64,000 nt of DNA from JBEKIK01 sp963845975 (GTDB taxonomy: Bacteria > Planctomycetota > Planctomycetia > Pirellulales > Thermoguttaceae), in the NCBI GenBank assembly GCA_963845975.1, contig CAWJUD010000001.1:186001-250000 (forward strand). Direction: 5' to 3'. Made by a program: the position numbers and the translations under genes. Below are positions 8,186 to 16,678 of this stretch, in pieces. The notes below the pieces were generated by a model. It was not told the origin of the DNA and ran no database searches. It saw only the letters and a list, made by a program, of their open reading frames with translations. How positions within the stretch are numbered: position 1 is the stretch's first letter; the number at the start of each line of letters is the position of its first letter.

Positions 8186-9632
8186 TCAGCCCGTCGCCAG
8201 ATGCCGTTCCACGTGGCGGATGGCCTCGTCCACGGCCCAGGCCCGCTCGGCCAGGTCGATCGATCGCCCGCAGGCTACCCAGCGATCCACGCGTTTTTGG
8301 GCCGAGACCACCGTGCTGTGGCTGCGCCGGCCGAAGTAGCGGCCGATCTCGCTTAATGCCGCCCGGGTATGCTTGCGCCAGCCACATGGCCAGCATCCGC
8401 GGATGGCTGACACTCTTCGATTTGTCGTCGGCTTGCAGGCTTTGCGGTTCCAGGCCGAACGCCTGGCAAACCGCCTTTTCAATGTCGCCCAGGCGGACCA
8501 TGCGGGTGCTGTTGTGAATCATCTCCCGCAGGGCCTCTTCGGCCATGGCCAGAGTGATCGGCTTGCCCAGGGCCTCGCTGTTTGCTTGCAAGCGGCACAG
8601 GGCGCCGGAAAGTTCGCGGGCGTGGTTGGTCAATCGCGACGCGACATATTCCTGCACGCCGGCCGGCACCTGCAATTTCATCCGCCGAGCCAGTTGTGCA
8701 ACTATGCCCAAGCGAGTGGCGTAGTCCGGGGCTTCAATGCGGCAGACCATTCCGCTGGCCAGGCGGGTGGTAAGTTCCGGTCCTAATTCGGCCAGTTCGG
8801 CGGGCGAGCGATCGGCGGCAAACACCAATTGCCGCCGTTCCCGCATAAGAGTATCGATTGTGTGCAGCAACTCGACCTGCGTGGCGCGTTTGCCTACAAA
8901 AAATTGCAGGTCGTCGATGATCAGCAGGCCCACGCCGCGGTATTTGCGGCGGAAGCTGGGCAATCCGCTGCCCCGAAGGGCCTCGAGAAAATAGCTGGTA
9001 AATTGCTCGGCCGAAAGATACACGGCCGATATGTTGCGGGAGCTTTTTCGCGCGGCGGTCCAAATGCCTTCGAGCAAATGAGTTTTGCCCACGCTGGTCG
9101 GTCCGAAAAAAAGCAAAGGCGTGAATTGACCCATTTGGCGGACGACCATTTCGGCCGAGGCCAATGCCAGCCGGTTCTGATAGCCCGCCACAAAACTCTC
9201 CAGCGTGGCAAATCTGCGCCCGGATGGAGCGGCGGCGGGTTCGGCCGTTTCTTGGGGGGGATTCTCCTGGCGTGGAGCCATGGGGATGACCGCCGGCCCC
9301 GGCCCTGCGGCACGCGCGGTCGAGGCGTTGGTTTTGCCGTTTCCCGAATCCGACATCGGTCGATCCTTATTGTCTGCCACGTTGGCTTCGATATGGAAGT
9401 CGATCGCCGGACAATGTCCCAACACTTCGATGCAGGCTTCCTCGATTTGCCGGCGGAAATTGCCGGATATCCAATCGCGGAAACATTGGTTGGGCGCCCC
9501 AATCCACAGCGACCGGCCGTCGTAGCCGATACGCGTGCTGGCGCCAAACCATAAATCAAAGCGTTTTTGTCCGACCTTGTCGCCCAGTGACTTGCACAAA
9601 GCCGACACGATCTCCATATCGTCCCTGGTCAC
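8186..9632 (-). CDS. dnaA: Chromosomal replication initiator DnaA, frameshifted in domain IV
   Basis: DnaA opens the replication origin. Domain I is at residues 1-90, a variable linker follows, then the AAA+ domain with Walker A (GPTSVGKTHL) and Walker B (LLIIDDLQFF). Domain IV begins normally but the frame is lost just after MLAMWLA, near 8371-8380. The adjacent frame continues with the expected initiator helix-turn-helix (LSEIGRYFGRRSHSTV) and stops at 8186, whereas the uninterrupted frame runs on to 8139 with unrelated sequence. Restoring one base step gives a full-length protein of about 480 residues. Without domain IV the protein would not bind DnaA boxes, and the gene is normally essential, so a sequencing indel is the likeliest cause. 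dnaN is not adjacent. Confidence 0.9.
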
Positions 9633-10242
9633 TTCCTACTCGTCCCTAATGCGCACTATCTGTCGGCCGCCCACAAATAAATCTATCCAAGCAAACAAAT
9701 TTCGGAATGACCTCGAAGATAGTGGCGCTTTCTGCAACGGCAGACGCCGCTTGGTCCCTTTGTTTTGTAACACGCGAGAGACTGATTCTAACCTTGCTAG
9801 CAACGATGTCAAAGGCCCCCTGACCTTCATGGTGAAAATTTTTTTCTCGGCCGGCCCTCATGGCCGATTCGCCGGAAAATACCGCTTTATAGGCAAATAA
9901 TTTTACATTTATAATCCTGGATCTACATCCCTTTGAGCGTGGATAAACTGTTCAAGCCAAGCGTGCCAAGTGCTCGCCGAAAAGGCGATCAACAGGCTAA
10001 AGGTATTTCCACTTATAGACTTGCCGCCTGTAGCGAATCGGATGTTGACAAAGCCGGTTCCGGAAATATCAAAAAAACCGCCAAATTCCCACGCTCTTCG
10101 TGGGAACGGGCAGGCGGCAACATTATTTGTCGGTACTTGTCTCGCTCACCGACTAAATAGCCTCGGAAAAAAGAGGCCCGCAGAGCGCGGGAACCAGGAA
10201 AATAGAGCGTAGGAACCAAGAAAAAATATCAAAAAAACCGCA
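9633..10242. other. Region upstream of dnaA; weak origin candidate
   Basis: No convincing gene. The stretch has AT-rich parts and one near-consensus DnaA box on the minus strand (CGTGGATAA, 9938-9946; 8 of 9 matches to TGTGGATAA). I found no second good box, so an origin is not established. It also holds a TTCCCACG-CGTGGGAA hairpin (10086-10106) inside an 18-base direct repeat. Confidence 0.4.
10064..10241. repeat. 18-base direct repeat flanking a hairpin-rich segment
   Basis: AAATATCAAAAAAACCGC occurs at 10064-10081 and again at 10224-10241. Between them are a perfect 8-bp hairpin (TTCCCACG-ctctt-CGTGGGAA, 10086-10106) and a CCCGC-AGA-GCGGG-like hairpin near 10171-10186. The layout could be an insertion flanked by a target duplication, or two copies of one repeat. 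Confidence 0.6.
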
Positions 10243-11169
10243 TTATCTTGAAAAAATATGATAATATATCCGGCGCCGGTCCCAAGTCCGAAATCCCACT
10301 GATGCGTACATTTCTATCGCCGGTCGATTGGATGCGTCAACCGCCAACACCAACCGGGGCCGGCCCGCTTGCCGGGCGATCCATTGCGCACGCCGCGCAA
10401 TCTCCGCCCCCCACTGCCGCCCCCGTTCGGCGGGAATTATTCCCATGTATACCAGTTCCATGTTCTCGTATCTCGGATGATCGGCCAGCAATAAACAACC
10501 CACGTCGCGATTTTCATGACGCACGATCAGCCATCGGCCGGGTGAAAATTCCCCCGTAGCACGGTAGCCCTCCAGCACGTCGTCCAATTGACGCACATGA
10601 TTAAGTTTTGGGCAATCAAGTGTTTCCTGATAAGTGGTATCAACAATCCGTGCCAATCGATTGTGATTTTGAGAATTATAAACCTCAAAATCCAACGGAC
10701 AAGGCAATGCAGCGTGAGGAAAATCATCTTCTGGGCAGACCAGGTAAAGCAAGTCGGTTAGATAATCGAACCCCCCCTCGCATAAAGTTTTTTCCTCTTC
10801 CGCAGTGACGGCTTCCAATAAAATTTGCGCCATGAAAACCCGGCCTTGATCAAGCCACTCGACCGCGGCCTGCAACAGGCTGACCGCTGTGCCCGCGGCT
10901 TCATTTTGATCCAAACGAGGCATCCAAACTTGGGCGTATTTTCCCGGCTGAATTTGCGAAAAAATCGAACCCGCCAACTTGCCGCTACGATAAGCCCCCC
11001 ACAAACCCTCCCAGGGATGCTTATACGTTGACGATGCCAATGAAATCAATTCAATTTGCCGATAGCGCTCCTCATAGGGCAAATAGCCGAATGCCAACTC
11101 CAGTGCCGCGGATCGATTCTCGGGCAAAACCGGACAAATTCGCAGGGACTGAGAATTATCAAAAGCCAT
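10243..11169 (-). CDS. GNAT-family N-acetyltransferase, double-domain
   Basis: The 308-residue protein has the length and layout of a two-lobed GNAT enzyme. The C-terminal half (about 150-308) carries the acetyl-CoA region: MELVYMGIIPAERGRQWG is a good motif A, and DASNRPAIEMYASVGF is the usual motif B with the Asn-x-x-(A/S)-x-x-x-Tyr pattern. The N-terminal half looks like a degenerate GNAT lobe with QPGKYAQVWMP in the matching strand. Mycothiol synthase has a similar double arrangement, but no mycothiol genes are nearby and the substrate cannot be assigned. Confidence 0.75.
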   Translation of the reverse strand: MAFDNSQSLRICPVLPENRSAALELAFGYLPYEERYRQIELISLASSTYKHPWEGLWGAYRSGKLAGSIFSQIQPGKYAQVWMPRLDQNEAAGTAVSLLQAAVEWLDQGRVFMAQILLEAVTAEEEKTLCEGGFDYLTDLLYLVCPEDDFPHAALPCPLDFEVYNSQNHNRLARIVDTTYQETLDCPKLNHVRQLDDVLEGYRATGEFSPGRWLIVRHENRDVGCLLLADHPRYENMELVYMGIIPAERGRQWGAEIARRAQWIARQAGRPRLVLAVDASNRPAIEMYASVGFRTWDRRRIYYHIFSR

Positions 11170-11376
11170 GGAAGAAGAATACCTTAAATCAACGACTAAT
11201 GTTAGTCAACTTTCGCACAAAAAACTGGTATAATCATAATCAATCTGGTGAAAGGGAAGGAAAAAGAGGAAAGCGAGGAAGGGAAATGTAATAATTTGGA
11301 TATTTTTTGAAGCATTCAAATAAAATATTTTCCCTCTTTCCCCTCTCTCCTCGTTAATCTATCAGGAGATTAGAAA

Positions 11377-12141
11377 ATGAAACTGCATTCTCCCGCCATT
11401 TTCAGGCTTGTGGTGTTGCTGTTACTAAATTTTGTCCTGGTAGGCGTTATTTTGGCCCAGACGACTTTGGACCGGCTGGAGCAACAGATCCGCCAGCGCG
11501 TGAGTCCTTCGCAGGAAGGAACTTCTGCCTACCGTTCTCCGGCCACTCCGCCGGCATCCTCCGCTCAGTCGCCCCCGCTCACGCCATCCCCGGACAATAT
11601 TTCGGCAACGAATAACCCAGTGCCGGTTTATCTCGGCCTTACGGCCGATGATCGAAAGGATCGGGGCCGCGGGGTGCGGATTACCGATGTTCGACCTGGC
11701 AGCCCGGCCGAAAAGGCCGGCTTGCGTAAACAAGACCTGGTCACCGCACTGGCGGGCATTCGCGTGCGGCAATTGAGCGACATGACCGAAATTCTCGGCG
11801 TTTACCAGCCAGCCGATGTTGTGGAGTTTGACATCCTTCGCGAAGGCGCGCCGCAAAAGATAAAAGTGACCCTCGGCCGCCCCCCAGACGCGCCTGCTCC
11901 GGTAAGTCAAACCGCCGAGATGATTCCCTTGCCCCCGGGCGAATTAATTCTGCCCGAGCCTGGGCCCGCCAAGACAACACCTACGCCTCCGCCCGCCAAG
12001 ACAATCCCTGCATCCGCCCAAAATAACTCCCCGACCGACCGTGAGATAATCGAACAAATGCAGAACCGCATCGCCGAACTGGAACGCCGCGTGAGCGAGT
12101 TGGAACGGGCATTGTCCGAAGCCCAGAAAAACAATAAATGA
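11377..12141 (+). CDS. Exported PDZ-domain protein with C-terminal coiled coil
   Basis: Residues 1 to about 28 are a signal peptide or signal anchor (LVVLLLLNFVLVGVILA). After a Ser/Pro-rich linker, residues about 85-165 form a PDZ domain: YLGLTADDRKDRGRGVRITDV provides the carboxylate-binding loop region and PGSPAEKAGLRKQDLV is the typical PDZ core. A Pro/Thr-rich linker follows, and the last 40 residues are a strong heptad coiled coil (MQNRIAELERRVSELERAL). There is no protease domain, so it is probably a periplasmic adaptor that binds protein C-termini and oligomerises. The start follows ATCAGGAGATTAGAAA, a good ribosome site. Confidence 0.8.
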   Translation: MKLHSPAIFRLVVLLLLNFVLVGVILAQTTLDRLEQQIRQRVSPSQEGTSAYRSPATPPASSAQSPPLTPSPDNISATNNPVPVYLGLTADDRKDRGRGVRITDVRPGSPAEKAGLRKQDLVTALAGIRVRQLSDMTEILGVYQPADVVEFDILREGAPQKIKVTLGRPPDAPAPVSQTAEMIPLPPGELILPEPGPAKTTPTPPPAKTIPASAQNNSPTDREIIEQMQNRIAELERRVSELERALSEAQKNNK

Positions 12142-12646
12142 CGGCGTTCCGCAATTATTTATTCAAAATGTAAACGCATTATCCTCAATGAAACTTGAAC
12201 GCCATTCTTTACCTAACCCAGGCGTTTACGCCTCGTTATTACGCACAATTAGACGGCATTTTTGGCGTTTACCGCGAAGCGTTTACACAAGTTAGCCCAG
12301 GGTTGCCGCGTGAGCGGCTACCCTGGGAGAAGGTTTATGTAAATCGGTGAACCCTGAAAGGGTTCTGTAGCGATTTCCACGTTAGACTTCCCTTTCCAAA
12401 CGCCCTTTCGCAACATGACAGGCCGGCAAAAACCACTACGGAACCCCTTCAGGGTTCACTTGTTTATCCGTTTCGCCACCCAGGGTAGCTGCTGCGCAGC
12501 AATCCTGGGCTATCGAATTCAACCGCTTCGCGGTTGGGACAATCGAATTCAACCGCTTCGCGGTTGGGACATAAGTCCTCACTCAACTTGTGTGCAACAA
12601 CTAGGCGTTTACGCCTGGGGCCAACTATCGTGTGAGTTTTTAAAAT
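12142..12646. repeat. Dense array of palindromic repeats
   Basis: This 505-base gap holds at least five hairpins and I see no gene. The best are CCCAGGGT-t-GCCGC-gtga-GCGGC-t-ACCCTGGG (12296-12327), GAACCCT-gaa-AGGGTTC near 12350-12366, a GAACCCC-GGGTTC relative near 12441-12457, CCCAGGGTAGCTGC-tgc-GCAGC-AATCCTGGG (about 12480-12509), and two perfect 30-base tandem copies carrying AACCGC-ttc-GCGGTT (12512-12541 and 12542-12571). GGCGTTTACGCC-type pieces flank the array on both sides. Confidence 0.8.
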
Positions 12647-13324
12647 TTATCCCCTCAAAACTCTTTCGATCACCTGCCGCGGGGCGCCGATATCCAAGAC
12701 GTACAACCGGCCTACGTATTTCTCTGCGCCTGGGGCAAAAAAGCCTGGTTTGGCTGCCACAAAAGTGCATGTCTCGGCCGCGCGAATTGTGTGCCGCGAG
12801 GCAGCGCCCGTGTCGCAATCCAAGCCGCTGGGCAAGTCGACGGCCAGCTTGGGTGCGGCAGCCGCATTTAACTGATCTATCACCGCGTCCAGGGGTGGGC
12901 GGGGCTCGCCTCGGGCACCGGTGCCCAAAAGGGCGTCGACGATCCACGCGGCATCGGCCAACAGTTCGGCCAGACGCAGCGGATCGTGGCGGTTGCCGAA
13001 AATCTCTATCGGCGCCGTAGTTTTTTTCAGAATCAGGAAATTCGTCTCCGCATCGCCGGTTAATTCATCCGGCTCGGCCCACAGCAGCACCCGAACCGTA
13101 TGGCCGCGCAAGTCCAAATGCCGGGCGATGACAAACCCGTCCCCGGCGTTGTTGCCCTTGCCACAGCAAATAACTACCGGTCCCTTGATTCCCAGCCCGC
13201 ACAGCACGTCGGCAACGCCCCGGCCGGCATTTTCCATTAATACCAGGTTCGAAAGGCCGAATTCCTCCGCCGCCACCCGGTCCACCTGCCGCGATTGTTC
13301 ACGTGTTAGCGCTGGACGATTCAT
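12647..13324 (-). CDS. nnrE: NAD(P)H-hydrate epimerase
   Basis: This is a YjeF_N-type epimerase that interconverts the R and S forms of hydrated NAD(P)H so that the dehydratase can repair both. The family features are present: MENAGRGVAD near residue 30, the ICCGKGNNAGDGFVIARHL nucleotide-binding loop near residue 55, and VDALLGTGARGEPRPPLDAVI around residue 125 with the catalytic Asp region. At about 225 residues it is a stand-alone epimerase without the ADP/ATP-dependent dehydratase half. I chose the ATG at 13324 (MNRPALTREQSRQVD) because family members start here; a frame-compatible ATG at 13369 would add 15 atypical residues. Confidence 0.88.
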   Translation of the reverse strand: MNRPALTREQSRQVDRVAAEEFGLSNLVLMENAGRGVADVLCGLGIKGPVVICCGKGNNAGDGFVIARHLDLRGHTVRVLLWAEPDELTGDAETNFLILKKTTAPIEIFGNRHDPLRLAELLADAAWIVDALLGTGARGEPRPPLDAVIDQLNAAAAPKLAVDLPSGLDCDTGAASRHTIRAAETCTFVAAKPGFFAPGAEKYVGRLYVLDIGAPRQVIERVLRG

Positions 13325-13342
13325 GGGATTAGATTCTTTGTT

Positions 13343-13408
13343 TGAGGTTTGAGCACGTTTTGCGCACATCGTATTTAGCCCCCGGTGAATACACCGGGGG
13401 TTTTGGTT
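13343..13408. repeat. GCACGTTTTGCGCAC element plus CCCCCGGTG-CACCGGGGG hairpin
   Basis: GAGGTTTGAGCACGTTTTGCGCAC is followed by TTTAGCCCCCGGTGAATACACCGGGGG (13374-13400) and T-rich sequence. The same two-part element follows glnA at about 27585-27666, and its second part recurs at 32271-32302. It could act as a terminator. Confidence 0.75.
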
Positions 13409-13561
13409 GCGGCCAAAGGCCGCGCCAGGGAAATATTTTCAACAGCAAAGCACGAAAAAAAGAAAGACTGGAATTTCATCTCCTTTTCGGGCTTTCGTTA
13501 ATTTGCATTTTCGTGATAAATTATAGCAGTTCAATTTAATTTATACATGTAGGAGATCGCA

Positions 13562-14128
13562 ATGAGACTTGCAGCAGTATTTCTGATTTGTGTTTGTATA
13601 TTATTCCCCTCGGGGTGCGATAATGCTTTTTCTTCCCGGCCGTTGCCGCCGATCGAAGTTCACTTTTCGCCCCAGGGCGGATGCACGGAGACAATCGTCC
13701 GGGAAATCGATGCCGCCCAGTCGAGCATCCTTATCCAGGCTTTTAGTTTCACCTCCGTCCCGATAGCCAAGGCCGTTGTCGAAGCACATAAACGGGGCGT
13801 GCACGTGGAAGTAATTCTCGATCGCAGCCAAAAGACGGAGAAATACTCGGAGGCCGACTATTTGCACAACTCCGGCCTGCCGGTGCTTGTCGACAGCGAG
13901 CACGCCATTGCCCACAACAAAGTCATGATTATCGACGGCCGGACTGTTATTACCGGATCCTTCAATTTCACCAAGCAGGCCGAACAGAGCAACGCCGAAA
14001 ACCTGCTGGTCATTCGCGATAAATTCCTTGCCGATCAGTATACCGCCAACTGGAAACTCCACGCCGATCATTCGGAGGAATATGCCGGCAGAGTTAAGCA
14101 AGATCGCGAATATGATTTCCAAGAGTAA
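13562..14128 (+). CDS. Phospholipase D-like (Nuc-type) lipoprotein
   Basis: The product has a lipobox ending in Cys19 (FPSGC), so it is probably anchored in a membrane facing the periplasm. Residues 30-175 form one PLD-like domain of the Nuc endonuclease type. The single HKD motif is intact: His118-x-Lys120-x4-Asp125, followed by GSFNF (residues 132-136). One-motif members work as homodimers in which two motifs form one active site and cleave phosphodiester bonds in DNA, RNA or lipids. The length (188 residues) fits Nuc. It is probably an extracytoplasmic nuclease for nutrient DNA, but a phospholipase role cannot be excluded. Confidence 0.82.
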   Translation: MRLAAVFLICVCILFPSGCDNAFSSRPLPPIEVHFSPQGGCTETIVREIDAAQSSILIQAFSFTSVPIAKAVVEAHKRGVHVEVILDRSQKTEKYSEADYLHNSGLPVLVDSEHAIAHNKVMIIDGRTVITGSFNFTKQAEQSNAENLLVIRDKFLADQYTANWKLHADHSEEYAGRVKQDREYDFQE

Positions 14129-14184
14129 ATAAACGGCCCGAATTGTTTATGCAACATGTGCCCGGGGATTTCGGCTTGTTACAA

Positions 14185-14212
14185 CGGTCGCAAGCGACCG
14201 GGCTAAACGGGC
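14185..14212. repeat. CGGTCGC-GCGACCG palindromic repeat with GGCTAAACGG tail
   Basis: A perfect CGGTCGC-aa-GCGACCG hairpin (14185-14200) followed by GGCTAAACGGGCGAT. It is the same family as the element at 2731 and lies between convergent genes. Confidence 0.8.
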
Positions 14213-14226
14213 GATTATTGTATCAA

Positions 14227-14871
14227 TTACAGTTCTATCACCGCCGCAACGAGCTTGTAGCAGAGTTCCGGCTTGCCGTATTCCCTGAATTCTTTGGGCT
14301 CGGTAAGGCTGACCGTCAACAGGCATTCGGGTTTGATTCTTTGTTTTTTATTCAGGCGGAGCGTCGCCTCGGGATCGGTTATGCTCAGGCAATATGTTGG
14401 CCCGGCAGGGCTCGTCGAAAACCTGGCTTGCCAGCGGATTGCCATCCGCGGATCGGGCTCAAAAGTCACGTCTGTGGCATGAACTAGTTCCAGAGAGGTC
14501 CATTGTTCCGCAGGCAGTCGCTCCAAATCAGACGGCTGGACGGTTTTGCCCGGACCATGCAGGACGGTTTTTCCCTGACTGCAATACCGTAAAATATCGC
14601 CCGCATCGACCCGCCCCGCCAGGCGCCAATTCCAGTTTTGCATCAGGCGGTTCTCGCATTGAAAGCGAGTGCTATAGGCCGGCGGATCGAGCTCGAGTTC
14701 GATTATGTCCAAGGGCGTGAACAACCGGCCGCTTAGAAAAGTTTTTTCCTCGGGAATCGCGCCTCCTCTGGGCGGAAGTGGACGCACCCAGCGGCCCGAA
14801 TCGACGTCGATTCCGGCCACGCATCGGCCGCCGTCGCGGCGCGAGTTTGCCAGGCAGATCAAGCGTGTCAT
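14227..14871 (-). CDS. Dual-OB-domain-like protein
   Basis: The 214-residue protein opens with MTRLICLANSRRDGGRCVAGIDVDSG-x-W-(V/I)-RP, a pattern I associate with the family annotated as dual OB-containing domain. It is beta-rich with no catalytic motif or membrane segment. A later ELELDPPAYSTRFQCEN stretch and a CLSITDPEATLRL strand fit a second barrel. OB folds usually bind nucleic acid or small ligands. The gene lies 15 bases downstream of two overlapping DUF488 genes on the same strand, which argues for a shared transcript and function. The family name is tentative. Confidence 0.6.
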   Translation of the reverse strand: MTRLICLANSRRDGGRCVAGIDVDSGRWVRPLPPRGGAIPEEKTFLSGRLFTPLDIIELELDPPAYSTRFQCENRLMQNWNWRLAGRVDAGDILRYCSQGKTVLHGPGKTVQPSDLERLPAEQWTSLELVHATDVTFEPDPRMAIRWQARFSTSPAGPTYCLSITDPEATLRLNKKQRIKPECLLTVSLTEPKEFREYGKPELCYKLVAAVIEL

Positions 14872-14886
14872 TTGCCCCTCCAGGTA

Positions 14887-15357
14887 TTAAAGATGTACTA
14901 TGATCACGTTTCCCCATGCATCCCTGAGATATTCAGCCGCCAGGCGGCGGTGGCAGTGCTCCGGCGTCGGTTCGCTGCACAACAGGCATGCACGATCGAA
15001 ATCCTCGGGCTTGAGGCTTTTGGCCGGCTGGCGCTCCTCAATAAGACGCCGATATCGGTTCTCGTACTCGTTCCAGTCGATTCGCTTCTTCTTGTAGTCG
15101 TCTAAAATATCCTTCGTGGGGGAAAGATCCGTCTCGTGCACGTAGTTAATATCAGCGATGGCGCGTAAAAAATACTCCAAATCCCGCTTCTTGGTGAAAC
15201 CCGCCAACTGCGAGGCATTGTTAAGGCGGATATCGACCACGCGCCGCACGCCGGATCGTTCCAGCTTATGAAAAAACTCCTTGGCCGACTTTCCCGCGAA
15301 TCCGACCGTGAACAGCTTGATGGCGAGCGAGCGATTCGTTGCAGTAGGTTCATTCAT
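14887..15357 (-). CDS. DUF488 protein, second of an overlapping pair
   Basis: This 156-residue protein shows the DUF488 pattern: TVGFAGKSAKEFFHKL at the start, VDIRLNNASQLAGFTKKRDLEYFL around residues 40-65, and the conserved CLLCSEPTPEHCHRRLAAEYL near the C-terminus, with the Cys-x-x-Cys-His-Arg type residues thought to form the active or binding site. The start codon overlaps the stop of the upstream DUF488 gene by four bases, so the two are translationally coupled. The biochemical activity of DUF488 is not established. Confidence 0.8.
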   Translation of the reverse strand: MNEPTATNRSLAIKLFTVGFAGKSAKEFFHKLERSGVRRVVDIRLNNASQLAGFTKKRDLEYFLRAIADINYVHETDLSPTKDILDDYKKKRIDWNEYENRYRRLIEERQPAKSLKPEDFDRACLLCSEPTPEHCHRRLAAEYLRDAWGNVIIVHL

Positions 15358-15962
15358 TGCCGCATTTCCTCGTGGTCATATCGAAAAGCGATTTCTTGCC
15401 CACGGTAATCGTAGGCAAGGTCAATGATTTCTTCGTCCGTCAAGTTTGGTTCGAGCATTCGCGTGATACCCATCAAGCCGACAAGACGTTTCTCGGTACG
15501 CGCATGATCTTCCAGGCTGCCATCCGCCAAGATGTGCTTGATCTGAAATCCCGAATCCCGCAGGCGACGGCAGATTAGAATCGTGCGGTGGCAATCCAGA
15601 GGTTCCTTTTCCGCGCACATTATGGCCAGGGGCGTCGCCAAAGCAAGGCGGCGCAACCGCGATAGGCCTTCTTGGAACGCCGGCAGCCCGGCGATCTTTT
15701 CATAAACCGCCATGCCATCCAGGTAGCATTCTTGCTCCTCGCGGCGGGCGCCCAATTCCTGGCCCAAAAAATTATATTCAATTCCAGCGGCCTTAAGCGC
15801 GGCCGCGATTATTTCCCGATTGAAATGCTCCTGCCGGCCGTAGGGTCGTGAGCGGACGTCGGCAACGGTTGTGATGCTATGTCGATTCAGCAAGGCCAAA
15901 AAATCCTCAAGCGAATGATTAGAATGACCAATGCTGAAAATGGCCGGTTTTTCGCTTGCCAT
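15354..15962 (-). CDS. DUF488 protein, first of an overlapping pair
   Basis: The 202-residue product is a classic long DUF488 member: SIGHSNHSLEDFLALL at the start, VADVRSRPYGRQEHFNRE near residue 35, NFLGQELGARREEQ, and MCAEKEPLDCHRTILICRRL near residue 115. The E-x-x-x-x-C-H-R core matches the downstream paralogue although the two are otherwise divergent, so they are not a recent duplication and may form a heterodimer. Cytoplasmic; no signal peptide. The four-base overlap with the next gene and the short gap to the dual-OB gene define a compact cluster. Confidence 0.85.
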   Translation of the reverse strand: MASEKPAIFSIGHSNHSLEDFLALLNRHSITTVADVRSRPYGRQEHFNREIIAAALKAAGIEYNFLGQELGARREEQECYLDGMAVYEKIAGLPAFQEGLSRLRRLALATPLAIMCAEKEPLDCHRTILICRRLRDSGFQIKHILADGSLEDHARTEKRLVGLMGITRMLEPNLTDEEIIDLAYDYRGQEIAFRYDHEEMRQ

Positions 15963-16027
15963 TTTATTGTCCTTTTTTTCCCGCTTTCCCGTTTTCCTCC
16001 ACTTACACTTCGTCGAGAGTCGCCTTG

Positions 16028-16513
16028 TCAGCTTTTTCCCGCGTATAGCTCGGCGAATTCCAGCGCCCAGTGGTCGATCATTTCGGTGAACGAAGTCAGA
16101 TCGGCTTCGGGAAGGAGGTGATATTGGGAACGGTTGAAGACCTCGCGGTTTAGGATCGCGGCCTTGCCCGTCAACTCCAAAATGTGAGAGGATGAGAAAG
16201 GACGGATGACCATTTCCAGGCGGCTGTAGGCGGACGTCCTGCTGGACGGGCCCAGGCGCAGGTCGTCGCGGCTGATTGCCCCGCCCCAGCCTCGTTCGTC
16301 CACGATGTCTTCAAAACGGAAACCGGGAAACTGATCGGCCACGTTCTTCAGGCAGCGTTCGATGCGTTCCGACAGTTCCAGGCGATATTGGGTATGCAGT
16401 CGCTGAAGTTCTTTCTCGTTTACAGCCCGGTCGCGTTCGGCCTGCACCCGGTCGGCACTTGCCCGCTGACCGCGCTCGATCGCCTTTTGCAGCCGCTGTT
16501 GAAATTCCATCAT
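16028..16513 (-). CDS. Conserved planctomycete-type unknown protein
   Basis: A 161-residue soluble protein of unknown function. Residues 1-60 are a strongly charged helix that could form a coiled coil (QKAIERGQRASADRVQAERD). The remainder is alpha/beta with FPGFRFEDIVDERGWGGAISRDDL, SRLEMVIRPFSSSHILELTGKA and an EMIDHWALEFAELYA tail. It has no metal or nucleotide motif that I recognise. It lies 65 bases upstream of the DUF488 pair on the same strand, so it may head that transcript, but it looks like a housekeeping protein of the lineage rather than part of the module. Confidence 0.65.
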   Translation of the reverse strand: MMEFQQRLQKAIERGQRASADRVQAERDRAVNEKELQRLHTQYRLELSERIERCLKNVADQFPGFRFEDIVDERGWGGAISRDDLRLGPSSRTSAYSRLEMVIRPFSSSHILELTGKAAILNREVFNRSQYHLLPEADLTSFTEMIDHWALEFAELYAGKS

Positions 16514-16569
16514 GTCTAATGTGGGAGTTAAAAATCAAAAATAGAAGTCAGCTTGCTAAATAACGCTTT

Positions 16570-16602
16570 AAAGCCCACGGGTTGCGACCCGCGGGCCCGG
16601 CA
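16570..16602. repeat. CCCACGGGT-ACCCGCGGG palindromic repeat
   Basis: AAGCCCACGGGTTGCGACCCGCGGGCC forms a hairpin with a TGCG loop (about 16574-16595). A relative is at 41698-41725. Confidence 0.75.
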
Positions 16603-16678
16603 TTATTCGACATAGGCGTTATGACGTTGTTTTCACGAGTCTAATTGAACTTCTCCCCCATGATGATCCGGTTCGGCA

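Noticed and set aside
8139..8374. C-terminal 80 residues of the uninterrupted dnaA frame
   Set aside because: They do not resemble DnaA domain IV, whereas the adjacent frame does.
12512..12571. Two 30-base tandem copies as a mini-CRISPR
   Set aside because: The copies are directly adjacent with no spacer, and the unit is a hairpin of the local repeat family.
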